From contig JAFXIS010000069.1 in NCBI GenBank assembly GCA_017532885.1, forward strand, positions 15,699 through 79,698: 64,000 nucleotides of DNA, read 5' to 3'. Position numbers and translations under genes: made by a program. Shown here piece by piece: positions 51,640 to 60,742 of this stretch. The notes beneath the pieces are model-generated. The model worked only from the letters and a program-made list of their open reading frames with translations. It was not told the DNA's origin and made no database searches. How positions within the stretch are numbered: position 1 is the stretch's first letter; each line of letters begins with the position of its first letter. This stretch comes from Alistipes sp. GTDB lineage: Bacteria > Bacteroidota > Bacteroidia > Bacteroidales > Rikenellaceae.

Positions 51640-53307
51640 ATGGTACATCATTTGAGTATTTTACGGAAAAATTTTCTTCGTCATTATTTGACAATCTTGC
51701 AGGTCGCGATTCGTCGTAAATGGAATGAGCCTGCATTGAGCGACTATAAAGGCGACACTTTCACCTTTGCTGATATCGCAACCCGAATTTCAAAATTGCA
51801 TTTTATCTTTGACCGCTTAGGCGTGAAGCCGGGCGATAAGGTTGCTTTGGCATCGAAGAATAGCGCTCGTTGGGCTACAAGTTTCATGGCTGCGGCTACA
51901 TATCGCGCAGTTGCTGTACCTATTCTTAATGATTTTACAGCGGAGGCTATCTCGAACTTGGTAAATCACTCGGAGAGCGTTGTGCTCTTTACCGATGCTG
52001 CAACTTGGGAGGCTATGCCGAAGGAGTTGCCCAATTTGTTGGCTGTAATTGATGTGGATAGCTTTACGGCTCTCTATTCTAAGGATGGCAAGTTGGTGGA
52101 GTTGATTGCCGAGAGCGAGGAGAAGATTCCGGCGGTTTATCCCGAGTCGATGAAGGAGGCTGTGACGAACTACACCTTCGGCGATATCGATGACTTGGCA
52201 ATTATCAACTATACTTCAGGTACGACAAGCTCGCCTAAGGGCGTGATGCTTACGGCGCGAAATATCTCGGCGAATATCGAGTTCGCGTTGAGCCGTATTC
52301 CTATTCAGGATGGTGATAGAACCCTCTCTATGTTGCCTATGGCGCATATGTATGGTATGGCGTTTGAGTTTATCTATCCTTTGTGTGGTGGTGGTCATAT
52401 CACTTTCTTGGGCAAGACTCCTACTCCTACAATCCTTATGCAGGCATTGGCCGAGGTTAAGCCTTATATTTTGATTACTGTACCTTTGGTGCTGGAGAAG
52501 ATTTTCAAGGGTAAGGTTATACCTACGCTTCAGAAGCCCGCGTTGAAGGTTTTGACTGCAATCCCCGGTGTGCGTAATCTTATATATAAGAAGGTGCGTA
52601 CGCAGTTGATGACTGTCTTTGGCGGCAAGTTGCGCTCAATTGTGTTGGGTGGTGCGGCATTGAGCCGTCCTGTTGAGGAGGTTGTTAAGAAGATTGGTCT
52701 GCCTTATACGGTTGGTTATGGTATGACCGAGTGTGCGCCGCTTATCGGTTACTCTCCTTGGGAGTCATTCCGCTTGGGTTCATGTGGTCGCGCAACAGAT
52801 AATATTGAGGTGCGTATTGATTCGGAGGATGCACAGCGCAAGGTCGGCGAGATTCAGGTGCGTGGCGACAATGTTATGCAGGGATATTATAAGAACCCGG
52901 AGGCTACGGCTGCTGTGTTCACCGAGGATGGATGGATGCGTACGGGTGACTTGGGAATTATCGACAAGAAGGGTAATATCTTTATCAAGGGCCGCAGTAA
53001 GTGTATGATTCTCTCGGCTAATGGTCAGAATATCTACCCTGAGGAGATTGAGAGCATGCTCAACGCTATGCCTCATGTCGGAGAGTCGCTCATCGTGGAT
53101 AGAGGACATGCATTGGTTGCGTTGGTTGCTCTGACTCCCGATGACCAGAAGGCTGACCAAGAGGAGATTAAGGCTGCATTGGAGGTTAATCGTGTAGAGT
53201 TGAATAAGATTTTGCCTAATTACAGTCAGGTGGCGAAGATTGAGATTCAAGAGGGTGGCTTTGAGCATACTCCCAAGCAGTCAATCAAGCGATTTATGTA
53301 TAAATAA
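51640..53307 (+). CDS. AMP-forming acyl-CoA synthetase (long-chain fatty acid-CoA ligase)
   Basis: This 555-residue protein has the P-loop-like INYTSGTTSSPKGVML (about 187-202), LPMAHMYGM, adenylation signature GYGMTECAPLIGYS, DGWMRTGDLG, and the hinge and lysine region IKGRSKCMILSANGQNIYPEEIE. It activates a fatty or other carboxylic acid to an acyl-CoA through an acyl-adenylate. The C-terminal catalytic lysine is plausible in KQSIKR. The chain length preferred is not visible. It is monocistronic with a strong terminator. Confidence 0.88.
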   Translation: MVHHLSILRKNFLRHYLTILQVAIRRKWNEPALSDYKGDTFTFADIATRISKLHFIFDRLGVKPGDKVALASKNSARWATSFMAAATYRAVAVPILNDFTAEAISNLVNHSESVVLFTDAATWEAMPKELPNLLAVIDVDSFTALYSKDGKLVELIAESEEKIPAVYPESMKEAVTNYTFGDIDDLAIINYTSGTTSSPKGVMLTARNISANIEFALSRIPIQDGDRTLSMLPMAHMYGMAFEFIYPLCGGGHITFLGKTPTPTILMQALAEVKPYILITVPLVLEKIFKGKVIPTLQKPALKVLTAIPGVRNLIYKKVRTQLMTVFGGKLRSIVLGGAALSRPVEEVVKKIGLPYTVGYGMTECAPLIGYSPWESFRLGSCGRATDNIEVRIDSEDAQRKVGEIQVRGDNVMQGYYKNPEATAAVFTEDGWMRTGDLGIIDKKGNIFIKGRSKCMILSANGQNIYPEEIESMLNAMPHVGESLIVDRGHALVALVALTPDDQKADQEEIKAALEVNRVELNKILPNYSQVAKIEIQEGGFEHTPKQSIKRFMYK

Positions 53308-53342
53308 GCAGACAGACCAGCAATCTGATATAACTTTAGTGG

Positions 53343-53375
53343 AGCCACTCGACGCTTGTCGTCGGGTGGCTTTTT
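53343..53375 (+). terminator. Terminator of the acyl-CoA synthetase gene
   Basis: AGCCACTCGACG (53343-53354) pairs with CGTCGGGTGGCT (53360-53371), with one G-T pair and a 5-nt loop, followed by TTTT. Confidence 0.88.
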
Positions 53376-53421
53376 GTTGGGGTTTTGATGGAACTTTAAT
53401 GAAATATTTTATGCGTAAGGA

Positions 53422-53451
53422 TTGTGTAAATTATAATTATTTATAACTTTG
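53422..53451 (+). promoter_or_regulatory. Promoter of TPR paralogue 2
   Basis: TTG (53422-53424), a 19-nt spacer and TAACTTTG (53444-53451). The ATG at 53454 is too close to the predicted transcription start, which favours the start at 53484. Confidence 0.6.
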
Positions 53452-53483
53452 TTGTGATGCAAGTAATTAAATGTCGAGTAGTT

Positions 53484-54842
53484 ATGAGGAAAAGCTTAAA
53501 AAAGGCGATAGTGCTATGTGGTGCGATATGTGTAGCTATGGCCGGAGCGTTTGCGCAGAATGTAAATACGGATAAGATTGTTGCGCAGCTTACCAAGTTG
53601 GATGCTGCGGTTAATAATGAGAAGAAAAACTCAAATGCAGAGCTTTGGATTGAGCATGCGGAGGCTTATTATGAGGCTGCGGCGCTTGCAACACGGGATT
53701 TGGCGCGAGGAGTACCTGTTGGAGTGGTGGGGGCCTATACGAGCCGTTCGACCGTTACGATTGGAGATGTGGCGTATAATGCGTATCAATATCCGCTTGT
53801 GACGATTTATACCTCGACGCAGAATAGCGAGATACAAGGTTGGAAGGTTAAGAGCCCTATGGCGGGAACGGATTTGTGTGCCGTTGCGCTGAAATCATTG
53901 AACAAAGCTTACTCGTTGGCTCCGACCGAGAAAGAGCGTATTTCGGGTTTGCTGTCGAATATTGAAAGATATTATGAAAAGAATGCAGATGCAAGTTCTA
54001 ATATAGCTATGTATATGGATGCTGCATATGCTTATAATATGGTGAGTGAAGTGCAGTCGAGTCCTGCGTATAGAGGTGTCAAAATGGGTATTTACCCATA
54101 TATGGCCGGTTATATTTACACGATGATAGGAGAGGGTAATCCGAAGTATTATGCGCTGGGTGCAGAGGCTCTGAATAAGGCATTGGCGATGGGGTATACC
54201 GATAAAGCGGGCGATATATACTTCTATCTTTATACATGCTGCTACTATCAGGAGGATTCTTCGTCGCGTACTGCAAACCTTGAGCGTGCAAAGCAACTTT
54301 TGGCGGAGGGTTTGACGAAGTTTCCCAATAATGATAATATTGTGGCGAGCTTTATCCATGCCTATACCGCTGCCGGGGCAAGTGGGGGTAGTTCGGCTGA
54401 GCTCATCGAAGTGTTGGATGGAGCTTTGGCGCGTAATCCCAAGAATGCCGATATGTGGTTTGCTCGCGGTCGCATTTTGTCGGAGTTGAAAAATTATGAC
54501 GAGGCTGCCGTATCGTTCAAGAAAGCTGTGGAGATTGATCCTAACGACGCCTACGCGTGGCATTATATTGGCCGTTGTTATTTTTTGAAGGGTGATGCAG
54601 CTCATGAGGAGCTCGGAGCTAATGAAGAAATCACTCTGGATGAGTATGATAAATATATGCAAGCGGTTAATGATATTTATAAAGAGGCGTTGCTGTATTT
54701 GGAGAAGTCGTTTGAATTGAATAGCAATGATGTGGGTACGGTAGAGTTGCTTAAGGCTTTGACTTTCCATTTTAGACGGGAGCCTGGTATGCAGGAGAAA
54801 TATGATAAATATAAGGCTATCTATGAGCAATTGAATAAATAG
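53484..54842 (+). CDS. Exported TPR-repeat protein, paralogue 2
   Basis: The protein has 452 residues from the ATG at 53484. It has a signal peptide ending AFAQ and the same layout as the protein at 48363, including ALNKALAMGYTDKAGDIYFYLYTCCYY, NLERAKQLLAEGLTKFPNNDNIV, and DPNDAYAWHYIGRCYFLKGDAAHEE. The N-terminal 110 residues differ most between the two. Tetratricopeptide arrays mediate protein contacts; the pair may act as subunits or specialised copies in the periplasm. Unlike paralogue 1 it has its own TAnnTTTG promoter. Function not recognised. Confidence 0.8.
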   Translation: MRKSLKKAIVLCGAICVAMAGAFAQNVNTDKIVAQLTKLDAAVNNEKKNSNAELWIEHAEAYYEAAALATRDLARGVPVGVVGAYTSRSTVTIGDVAYNAYQYPLVTIYTSTQNSEIQGWKVKSPMAGTDLCAVALKSLNKAYSLAPTEKERISGLLSNIERYYEKNADASSNIAMYMDAAYAYNMVSEVQSSPAYRGVKMGIYPYMAGYIYTMIGEGNPKYYALGAEALNKALAMGYTDKAGDIYFYLYTCCYYQEDSSSRTANLERAKQLLAEGLTKFPNNDNIVASFIHAYTAAGASGGSSAELIEVLDGALARNPKNADMWFARGRILSELKNYDEAAVSFKKAVEIDPNDAYAWHYIGRCYFLKGDAAHEELGANEEITLDEYDKYMQAVNDIYKEALLYLEKSFELNSNDVGTVELLKALTFHFRREPGMQEKYDKYKAIYEQLNK

Positions 54843-54961
54843 CGGTTGCTTGGGGAATGGAATGTTTGGCTTGCCGTAGTGGTGAGCCAATTTCTTTTTG
54901 CCGTTATGGAACGAAATATGGTCGAAAAATGAAGTTTTTGTTAAATAAAATTAAATAAATG

Positions 54962-54993
54962 TTTGATTTTATTAAAATATGTGTTTATATTTG
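54962..54993 (+). promoter_or_regulatory. Promoter of the DUF2089 gene
   Basis: TTTG (54962-54965), a 20-nt spacer and TATATTTG (54986-54993) precede the ATG at 55020 by 26 bp. Confidence 0.65.
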
Positions 54994-55019
54994 TAATGTA
55001 AAGCTTAAATTATATTGCT

Positions 55020-55286
55020 ATGAATAGCCAGAAGAAATTACCGAAGGTATGTCCTGCATGTGGAGAGTCGCTGTATGTGCAGGCAATGGGATGTCCCGGG
55101 TGTGATACGCGCATTGAGGGTAGCTTTCCGCTACCTCGGTTGATGCGTCTATCGGAGGAGGACCAGCAGTTCGTGCTGGATTTTGTAATGTGCAGTGGCT
55201 CGTTGAAGGAGATGGCGTCAAAATTGAAGCTAAGTTATCCGACGGTGCGAAATCGACTTGACGATATTATCGCCTCATTGCAATAG
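55020..55286 (+). CDS. DUF2089 family zinc-ribbon/helix-turn-helix protein
   Basis: This 88-residue protein has an N-terminal zinc ribbon with CPACG and CPGC (about 12-27), followed by a sigma-region-4-like helix-turn-helix (LSEEDQQFVLDFVMCSGSLKEMASKLKLSYPTVRNRLDDII in short conserved runs). This is DUF2089, small proteins likely to bind DNA. It lies 64 bp before a Yip1-like membrane protein gene on the same strand, suggesting one operon in which it could control the second gene. Confidence 0.88.
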   Translation: MNSQKKLPKVCPACGESLYVQAMGCPGCDTRIEGSFPLPRLMRLSEEDQQFVLDFVMCSGSLKEMASKLKLSYPTVRNRLDDIIASLQ

Positions 55287-55350
55287 AGTAATGAGGAGTA
55301 GTGGCATTTGTTAAAAGAAGGTATTAATAGAGTAATAATAGAGGTGTTTA

Positions 55351-55935
55351 ATGATAAAAAAGTTGGTTATGAAGGAGAAAATAATAAATCCCTTTAAGTA
55401 TTTGTCAATGCGTAATGCGTTGTGCTGGGGTATTGTGGCGCTGATTTTGGCATCTGTATTCTATTGGTTGAATGGTTTGCGTCCGACATCGCTTACGCAA
55501 CTTGATTTTGGTGGCTCGCGTCTGTGGATTGCTACGGCTCGCTTGACGGCTGCGTGGGCAATTTATGCCGTTATTATGTATGTTGTGGGTGCTTTTGCAT
55601 CAAACTCAAAGGTGCGATTTGGCGATGTGGTGGCTTTTTCGATGTTTGCCCGTATTCCGTTCTATGTCAGTGTGCTGGTGTTCGCTATTCCGAGCGTGAA
55701 GAGTGTTTTTGCGTTGGCGATGGATGGGAATATTAACGCCATGATGCAGCATATGAATGTGTTGATGGCAGTAAGTGTCGTGGAATTGTTACTCTTGGTG
55801 TGGTCGCTGTTTTGGGAGTATAAGGCATTTGCCGAGGCAACGAATGTAAAGAATGGTAAGGGTGTGGGTTGCTTTATCGCGGTCTTTATTTTGGCGTATG
55901 TTGCAACGGGTTATTTGTTGAGATATATCGGATAA
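55351..55935 (+). CDS. Yip1-like five-helix membrane protein
   Basis: This 194-residue protein has an N-terminal NPFKYLSMRNALCWGIV region and about five hydrophobic segments, with FGDVVAFSMFARIPFY in the middle, as in bacterial Yip1-domain proteins. A second in-frame ATG at 55369 (MKEKIINPF) is also possible. Function is unknown; bacterial Yip1-like proteins are membrane proteins without an assigned role. It ends just before a bidirectional terminator. Confidence 0.7.
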   Translation: MIKKLVMKEKIINPFKYLSMRNALCWGIVALILASVFYWLNGLRPTSLTQLDFGGSRLWIATARLTAAWAIYAVIMYVVGAFASNSKVRFGDVVAFSMFARIPFYVSVLVFAIPSVKSVFALAMDGNINAMMQHMNVLMAVSVVELLLLVWSLFWEYKAFAEATNVKNGKGVGCFIAVFILAYVATGYLLRYIG

Positions 55936-55960
55936 TCAGACGATTAGTATATGTAAATGA

Positions 55961-55992
55961 AAAACGGAGGCATTTCCTTGTGCCTCCGTTTT
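55961..55992. terminator. Bidirectional terminator between the Yip1-like gene and meaB
   Basis: AAAACGGAGGCA (55961-55972) and TGCCTCCGTTTT (55981-55992) form a perfect 12-bp stem with an 8-nt loop, with T-runs for both directions. Confidence 0.9.
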
Positions 55993-56012
55993 TTGCCGTT
56001 ATGAGTGATTTA

Positions 56013-57122
56013 TTATCGTTTGAAATAGATGTCAAGCAACTCTTTTGCAGCGATAAAAGAGCTCATCTTTGCGTCCAAAACGCGCTGCTCGACCTCCTCG
56101 ATGCGCTCGGCGATTTCGGGATTTTGATAGAAACTGCTCTTCAGAGCTTCGTTTATGCTCTCGTACATCCAATACTTGTTTTGGCGGTTGCGGTTGGCGT
56201 CATAATATCCATTCGCCTGAATGTGGTCGAGGTAGTCCTCAACGCCTTTCCATACCTCCTCCAAACCGGTTTGTGCAACCGATGAGCAGGTGTAAACCTT
56301 TGGGCGCCACTGAGATTCGGGCATGGGGAAAAGGTGCAATGCACCTTGATACTGCACCTTTGCAAGCTCCGCTTTGTGGATATTTTCGCCATCGGCCTTG
56401 GTGATGACCATCATATCCGCCATCTCCATAATACCGCGTTTGATACCCTGCAAATCATCGCCTGCACCTGAAATTTGCAACATCAGGAACATGTCTACCA
56501 TAGAGTGTACGGCAGTCTCGGATTGTCCTACACCTACGGTTTCGATGAAAATTACATCAAAACCCGCAGCCTCGCAAAGTACGATTGTCTCGCGGGTCTT
56601 GCGTGCTACACCGCCCAGTGAACCTGCCGAGGGTGAAGGACGGATGAAAATATCGGGGTTTGAAGAGATGCTCTCCATGCGGGTCTTGTCGCCCAAAATG
56701 GAACCTCCGCTACGCTCCGAGCTGGGGTCGATAGCCAAAACTGCCAATTTGTGGTGTAGTGATGCGACCATGCCTCCGATAGCCTCAATGAAGGTTGATT
56801 TTCCGGCTCCGGGAACACCCGTAATACCGATGCGTACCGACCGTCCGGCGTGGGGTAGGCACCGCTCGATAATCTCTTGTGCTTGAGCGTAATGCGTAGG
56901 GTTATTGCTCTCGATGAGCGTGATGGCTTGCGAGAGAATGGTGATATCGCCCTTTAAGATGCCCTCTACATATTGGTCGGTCGAGAGCGTGCGACGACGC
57001 TTGCGCACAAAATATGGATTGACGATAGGTTGGTCCTCAACGCCTTCGGTAACATTGAGCGCACTATCGTGATGTGTGTCAAGATACTCCTTCTCGAAAT
57101 GCTCGATTTTGGTAAATGCCAT
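56013..57122 (-). CDS. meaB: Methylmalonyl-CoA mutase-associated GTPase MeaB
   Basis: This 369-residue protein is a G3E GTPase with Walker A GVPGAGKST (102-110), DPSSERSGGSILGDKTRM, the G3-like FIETVGVGQSE and the G4-like ITKADG. MeaB (formerly ArgK) guards and reloads the cobalamin cofactor of methylmalonyl-CoA mutase. The mutase genes are not in the window, but the epimerase and decarboxylase that use the same intermediate lie 0.8 kb away on the other strand. It starts 2 bp after the thioredoxin-like gene. Confidence 0.95.
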   Translation of the reverse strand: MAFTKIEHFEKEYLDTHHDSALNVTEGVEDQPIVNPYFVRKRRRTLSTDQYVEGILKGDITILSQAITLIESNNPTHYAQAQEIIERCLPHAGRSVRIGITGVPGAGKSTFIEAIGGMVASLHHKLAVLAIDPSSERSGGSILGDKTRMESISSNPDIFIRPSPSAGSLGGVARKTRETIVLCEAAGFDVIFIETVGVGQSETAVHSMVDMFLMLQISGAGDDLQGIKRGIMEMADMMVITKADGENIHKAELAKVQYQGALHLFPMPESQWRPKVYTCSSVAQTGLEEVWKGVEDYLDHIQANGYYDANRNRQNKYWMYESINEALKSSFYQNPEIAERIEEVEQRVLDAKMSSFIAAKELLDIYFKR

Positions 57123-57124
57123 TT

Positions 57125-57601
57125 TTATTTAGTTTTAGTCGTTAAAATCTTCTCTATAACCGCCTCGGAGAGCGATGCCCCATTGCCGCACCATACAGCT
57201 CGGTTTTTGCTGTTGATAATGACGCAAAACGGGATAAATTTGACTCCGAAGGCACGGAATGTGCGACCTCTTTCGTCGAAACCGACACTCGTGTGGTCGG
57301 ATATGAAACTCGTGAGAGCGACACCTGCCTCCGAGTAGGACTCTTTGGTGATGATTATGAGGTTTAAGTTCGGGGTAAATTTATTGGTTATTTGCTTTAT
57401 TTCGTTTAGGCTTTGCCTGCATAATGCACTCTCGGAGTTGTGAAATAAAATACATGTGAAATCCGCCTCCTCGGGTTGCATATCCATTAGCCAGGCTTGC
57501 AGTCGAAGCCTGGGAGTTTTGTCGCCAATGATTATATTTTCGGCATATATCGTGCCGATGCTGGCAAATAATGTTATGAGCAGTATGAGTAATCTCTTCA
57601 T
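57125..57601 (-). CDS. Exported thioredoxin-fold protein with SxxC instead of CxxC
   Basis: This 158-residue protein has a signal peptide (LLILLITLFASIGTIYA). The fold is TlpA/thioredoxin-like: ILFHNSESALCRQSLNEI, then a beta-alpha-beta core with FRAFGVKFIPFCVIINSKNRAVWCGNGAS, containing the cis-Pro (IPF). At the active site the first Cys is Ser58 and only Cys61 of the pair remains, so a usual disulfide reductase is unlikely; a single-Cys or non-redox role is inferred. It precedes meaB by 2 bp and is probably cotranscribed. Confidence 0.75.
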   Translation of the reverse strand: MKRLLILLITLFASIGTIYAENIIIGDKTPRLRLQAWLMDMQPEEADFTCILFHNSESALCRQSLNEIKQITNKFTPNLNLIIITKESYSEAGVALTSFISDHTSVGFDERGRTFRAFGVKFIPFCVIINSKNRAVWCGNGASLSEAVIEKILTTKTK

Positions 57602-57738
57602 TGGTTTATATCGGGTTTGACGGGAGCGAAATTAGCAACTTTCGAGCAAACAAACAAGTCTTTTGGGAAGTATCGTCGGATGATGATTAAAAAGAGGAAA
57701 ATAATCCTCAAAATATGCCAAAAATTAGGTCGTAAATC
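57602..57738. other. Gap between divergent thioredoxin-like and mce transcription units
   Basis: No open frame or strong structure. A TAATTTCG on the minus strand near 57627-57634 is one base off the TAnnTTTG box and may serve the thioredoxin-meaB pair. Confidence 0.3.
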
Positions 57739-57769
57739 TTGATTGAATCTTTTATTATTTGTAACTTTG
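57739..57769 (+). promoter_or_regulatory. Promoter of the methylmalonyl-CoA decarboxylase operon
   Basis: TTG (57739-57741), a 20-nt spacer and TAACTTTG (57762-57769). The predicted leader to the ATG at 57898 is about 120 nt, long for this window, and its last 50 nt are A-rich. Confidence 0.6.
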
Positions 57770-57897
57770 CGGAGTTTTGGGTGTGGACTTCGTGAGTGAG
57801 TCTATGCCCGCTCGGAAAGATTGTGAAGATTTGATTCAAATAAGAGTAAAAAAACAAAATTACATATATAACTAATAACTTTTAATATCAAAAAATT

Positions 57898-58308
57898 ATG
57901 AAAGTTTCACACATTGAGCATCTTGGTATTGCTGTAAAGAGCCTTGAGGAGGCGATTCCTTATTGGGAGAATGTATTGGGTCTAAAGTGCTACGCTATTG
58001 AGGAGGTTGCTGACCAGAAGGTTAAGACCGCTTTCTTTATGTTGGGCCAGACTAAGATTGAGCTTTTGGAGCCTACTTCAGAGGACTCTACTATCGCGAA
58101 GTATATCGAGAATCGCGGTGTGGGTATCCACCATATGGCTTTGGCTTGTGAGAATATCGAGGAGCAGTTGGCTGATGCAGAGCAGCAGGGTATTCGTCTT
58201 ATCGACAAGACTCCTCGCGCAGGTGCTGAGGGTATGACAATTGCATTCCTTCACCCAAAATCAACTCAGGGTATCTTGACAGAGCTTTGTGAGAATAAGA
58301 ACAAATAA
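57898..58308 (+). CDS. mce: Methylmalonyl-CoA epimerase
   Basis: This 136-residue protein is in the glyoxalase (VOC) family, with metal ligand HIEHLGIAV (His8), E in LLEPTSEDSTI, IHHMALAC and the final GILTELCE. It interconverts (R)- and (S)-methylmalonyl-CoA between the mutase and the decarboxylase. First gene of the five-gene decarboxylase operon, 27 bp before mmdA. Confidence 0.95.
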   Translation: MKVSHIEHLGIAVKSLEEAIPYWENVLGLKCYAIEEVADQKVKTAFFMLGQTKIELLEPTSEDSTIAKYIENRGVGIHHMALACENIEEQLADAEQQGIRLIDKTPRAGAEGMTIAFLHPKSTQGILTELCENKNK

Positions 58309-58335
58309 TTAAAACTATAATAAGCACATTAAATT

Positions 58336-59901
58336 ATGAGCGAAATTCAGAAGAAAGAGGTAGCCAAACTTATTGAGAATCGCGAGATTGCCCGCTTGGG
58401 TGGTGGCGAGAAGGCTATCGAGAAGCAACACGCAAAGGGTAAGTTTACTGCGCGTGAGCGTATTCACATGCTTTTGGACGAGGGTAGCTTCGAGGAGTTC
58501 GATATGTTCGTAACTCACCGTTGCTATGACTTCGGTATGGAGAAGAAGCATACTTTTGGTGATGGCGTGGTTACAGGTTATGGTACCATCGCAGGTCGCT
58601 TGGTATATGTATTTGCACAGGACTTTACCGTAACAGCAGGTTCTTTGTCAATCTCTTTGGCTGACAAGATTTGCAAGGTTATGGATATGGCTATGAACAA
58701 CGGCGCTCCCTGCATCGGTTTGAATGACTCGGGTGGTGCTCGTATTCAGGAGGGAGTGAACGCTTTGGCTGGTTACGCTAATATCTTCCAGCGTAATGTG
58801 ATGGCTTCGGGCGTTATTCCTCAGATTTCAGCGATCTTTGGTCCTTGCGCTGGCGGTGCGGTTTACTCTCCTGCATTGACCGACTTTATCATCATGCGTC
58901 GTGAGACTTCTAACATGTTCTTGACAGGTCCTAAGGTTGTAAAGACTGTTACAGGTGAGGATGTAACTCAGGAGCAGTTGGGTGGTGCAAATATGCACAC
59001 AACAAAGAGTGGCGTAGCTCAGTTCGCTGTTGATACAGAGGAGGAGGGTATTGCACTTATCCGCAACCTTCTCTCATATATGCCTCAGAACAATATGGAG
59101 GATGCTCCTTTGGCAATGTGCACAGACAGCATCTCTCGTTTGGAGGATTCATTGAACGAGATTATCCCTGACAATCCTAACCAGCCATACGATATGTACT
59201 CTGTTATTAAGGCTATCGTTGATAATGGCGAGTTCTTGGAGTCATCGGCAGGTTATGCTAAGAATATTATCACTTGCTTTGCTCGTTTCAATGGTCAGAG
59301 CGTAGGTATTATCGCTAACCAGCCTAAGTTTATGGCAGGTGTACTCGATATCAATGCCAGCCGTAAGGCAGCTCGTTTTGTTCGTTTCTGCGACGCATTC
59401 AATATTCCTTTGGTTACTTTGGTTGATGTTCCCGGATTCTTGCCCGGTACAGGTCAGGAGTATGGTGGTGTAATTACTCATGGTGCGAAGTTGTTGTTCG
59501 CTTACTGCGAGGCTACTGTTCCTAAGGTTACAGTTACCTTGCGTAAGGCTTACGGTGGTGCTTACATCGTGATGTCGTCTAAGCATATCCGTGGCGATAT
59601 CAACTACGCATGGCCTACTGCTGAGATTGCAGTTATGGGTGCAAGTGGTGCTGTGGAGGTTCTTCACGCTAAGGCTTTGGCTGAGTTTACAGACCCTGCA
59701 GAGAAGGCTAAGTTCGTTGCAGAGAAGGAGCAGGAGTATAAGGATAAGTTCTCTAATCCTTACAATGCAGCTCGTTACGGCTATATCGACGATGTTATCG
59801 AGCCTCGCAACACTCGTTTCCGCATTATTCGTGCTTTGCAGTCGTTGGCAACAAAGCGTATGCAGAATCCTGCTAAGAAGCACTCTAATATTCCATTGTA
59901 A
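58336..59901 (+). CDS. mmdA: Methylmalonyl-CoA decarboxylase alpha subunit (carboxyltransferase)
   Basis: This 521-residue protein has the crotonase-like two-domain fold: [27 protein letters not shown], the oxyanion hole [16 protein letters not shown], and the C-terminal [14 protein letters not shown] and [15 protein letters not shown]. It moves the carboxyl group from methylmalonyl-CoA to the biotin carrier, giving propionyl-CoA. It is cytoplasmic and associates with the membrane pump subunits encoded downstream. Confidence 0.96.
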   Translation: MSEIQKKEVAKLIENREIARLGGGEKAIEKQHAKGKFTARERIHMLLDEGSFEEFDMFVTHRCYDFGMEKKHTFGDGVVTGYGTIAGRLVYVFAQDFTVTAGSLSISLADKICKVMDMAMNNGAPCIGLNDSGGARIQEGVNALAGYANIFQRNVMASGVIPQISAIFGPCAGGAVYSPALTDFIIMRRETSNMFLTGPKVVKTVTGEDVTQEQLGGANMHTTKSGVAQFAVDTEEEGIALIRNLLSYMPQNNMEDAPLAMCTDSISRLEDSLNEIIPDNPNQPYDMYSVIKAIVDNGEFLESSAGYAKNIITCFARFNGQSVGIIANQPKFMAGVLDINASRKAARFVRFCDAFNIPLVTLVDVPGFLPGTGQEYGGVITHGAKLLFAYCEATVPKVTVTLRKAYGGAYIVMSSKHIRGDINYAWPTAEIAVMGASGAVEVLHAKALAEFTDPAEKAKFVAEKEQEYKDKFSNPYNAARYGYIDDVIEPRNTRFRIIRALQSLATKRMQNPAKKHSNIPL

Positions 59902-59913
59902 TAAAGATTTGTT

Positions 59914-60270
59914 ATGGATAAATTTGCAAATATTGGTTGGCCCGAAATGCTGTTGATGGCGTTGGTAGGTTTCCTTATCGTCTTCATTGTGCTGGTTTTG
60001 ATGATTGGCGTAATGAAGGCTATGGGATACTTCTTTACACATCAGCGTAAGGCCAAGGTCGTAGCAGCCGGAGGCTCTATCGAGGATGATGACCACGCAA
60101 TCAGTGATGCAGAGATAGTTGCCGCTATTGCTGTTGCTCTCAAACTCTATAAGAGCGATTTGCACGACCGCGAGTCAGAAGTTATTACTATTAATCGTAT
60201 AACAAGAGCTTACTCTCCATGGAACTCTAAGATTCATGGCTTGACACAGCTCCCTAATCATAAAAAATAA
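59914..60270 (+). CDS. OadG-like gamma/delta subunit of the sodium-pump decarboxylase
   Basis: This 118-residue protein has one N-terminal membrane helix (about 12-37) with the family GFLIVFIVLVLM and a soluble tail ending RAYSPWNSKIHGL. In Na+-pumping decarboxylases this subunit anchors the carboxyltransferase to the membrane complex. Position between mmdA and the biotin carrier is standard. Confidence 0.85.
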   Translation: MDKFANIGWPEMLLMALVGFLIVFIVLVLMIGVMKAMGYFFTHQRKAKVVAAGGSIEDDDHAISDAEIVAAIAVALKLYKSDLHDRESEVITINRITRAYSPWNSKIHGLTQLPNHKK

Positions 60271-60279
60271 AGCAAAGTA

Positions 60280-60738
60280 ATGAAAAAGTATTCATTAAAG
60301 ATAAACGGCAACCAATACGAAGTAAAGGTTGATGATGTTAATGAGGCTTCAACAGAGGCTCGTGTCGTTGTAAACGGCATTAAGTATAATGTAGAGATTG
60401 AGGGTGCAACAGCTCGTGTAACATCAAAGCCTGCTGTTGTGGCAGCTCCTGCGGCTACCGGCTTGTCAGTGAAGCCTGTTACTCCTATCGCATCTAAGCC
60501 CGCTACGGCTCCCGCATCAGCTGCCGGTACAAAGGTTACTTGTCCGTTGCCGGGAACAGTTATATCTATCAATGTTAAGGAGGGCGAAAGTGTGTCAGCC
60601 GGTCAGACTTTGGTAGTATTGGAGGCTATGAAGATGGAGAACAATATTGACGCTGAAAAGGCAGGTGTTGTTAAGTCTATCAATGTCCAGGCGGGTGCTA
60701 CCGTTATGGAGGGTGAAGTTTTACTTGTTATAGAGTAG
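60280..60738 (+). CDS. mmdC: Biotin carrier protein of methylmalonyl-CoA decarboxylase
   Basis: This 152-residue protein has an N-terminal domain (about 1-48), an Ala/Pro-rich flexible linker (about 50-82), and a C-terminal biotinyl domain with EAMKMENN, biotin-accepting Lys118, at about 115-122. The linker lets biotin shuttle between the carboxyltransferase and the membrane beta subunit. Confidence 0.95.
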   Translation: MKKYSLKINGNQYEVKVDDVNEASTEARVVVNGIKYNVEIEGATARVTSKPAVVAAPAATGLSVKPVTPIASKPATAPASAAGTKVTCPLPGTVISINVKEGESVSAGQTLVVLEAMKMENNIDAEKAGVVKSINVQAGATVMEGEVLLVIE

Positions 60739-60742
60739 TCTT

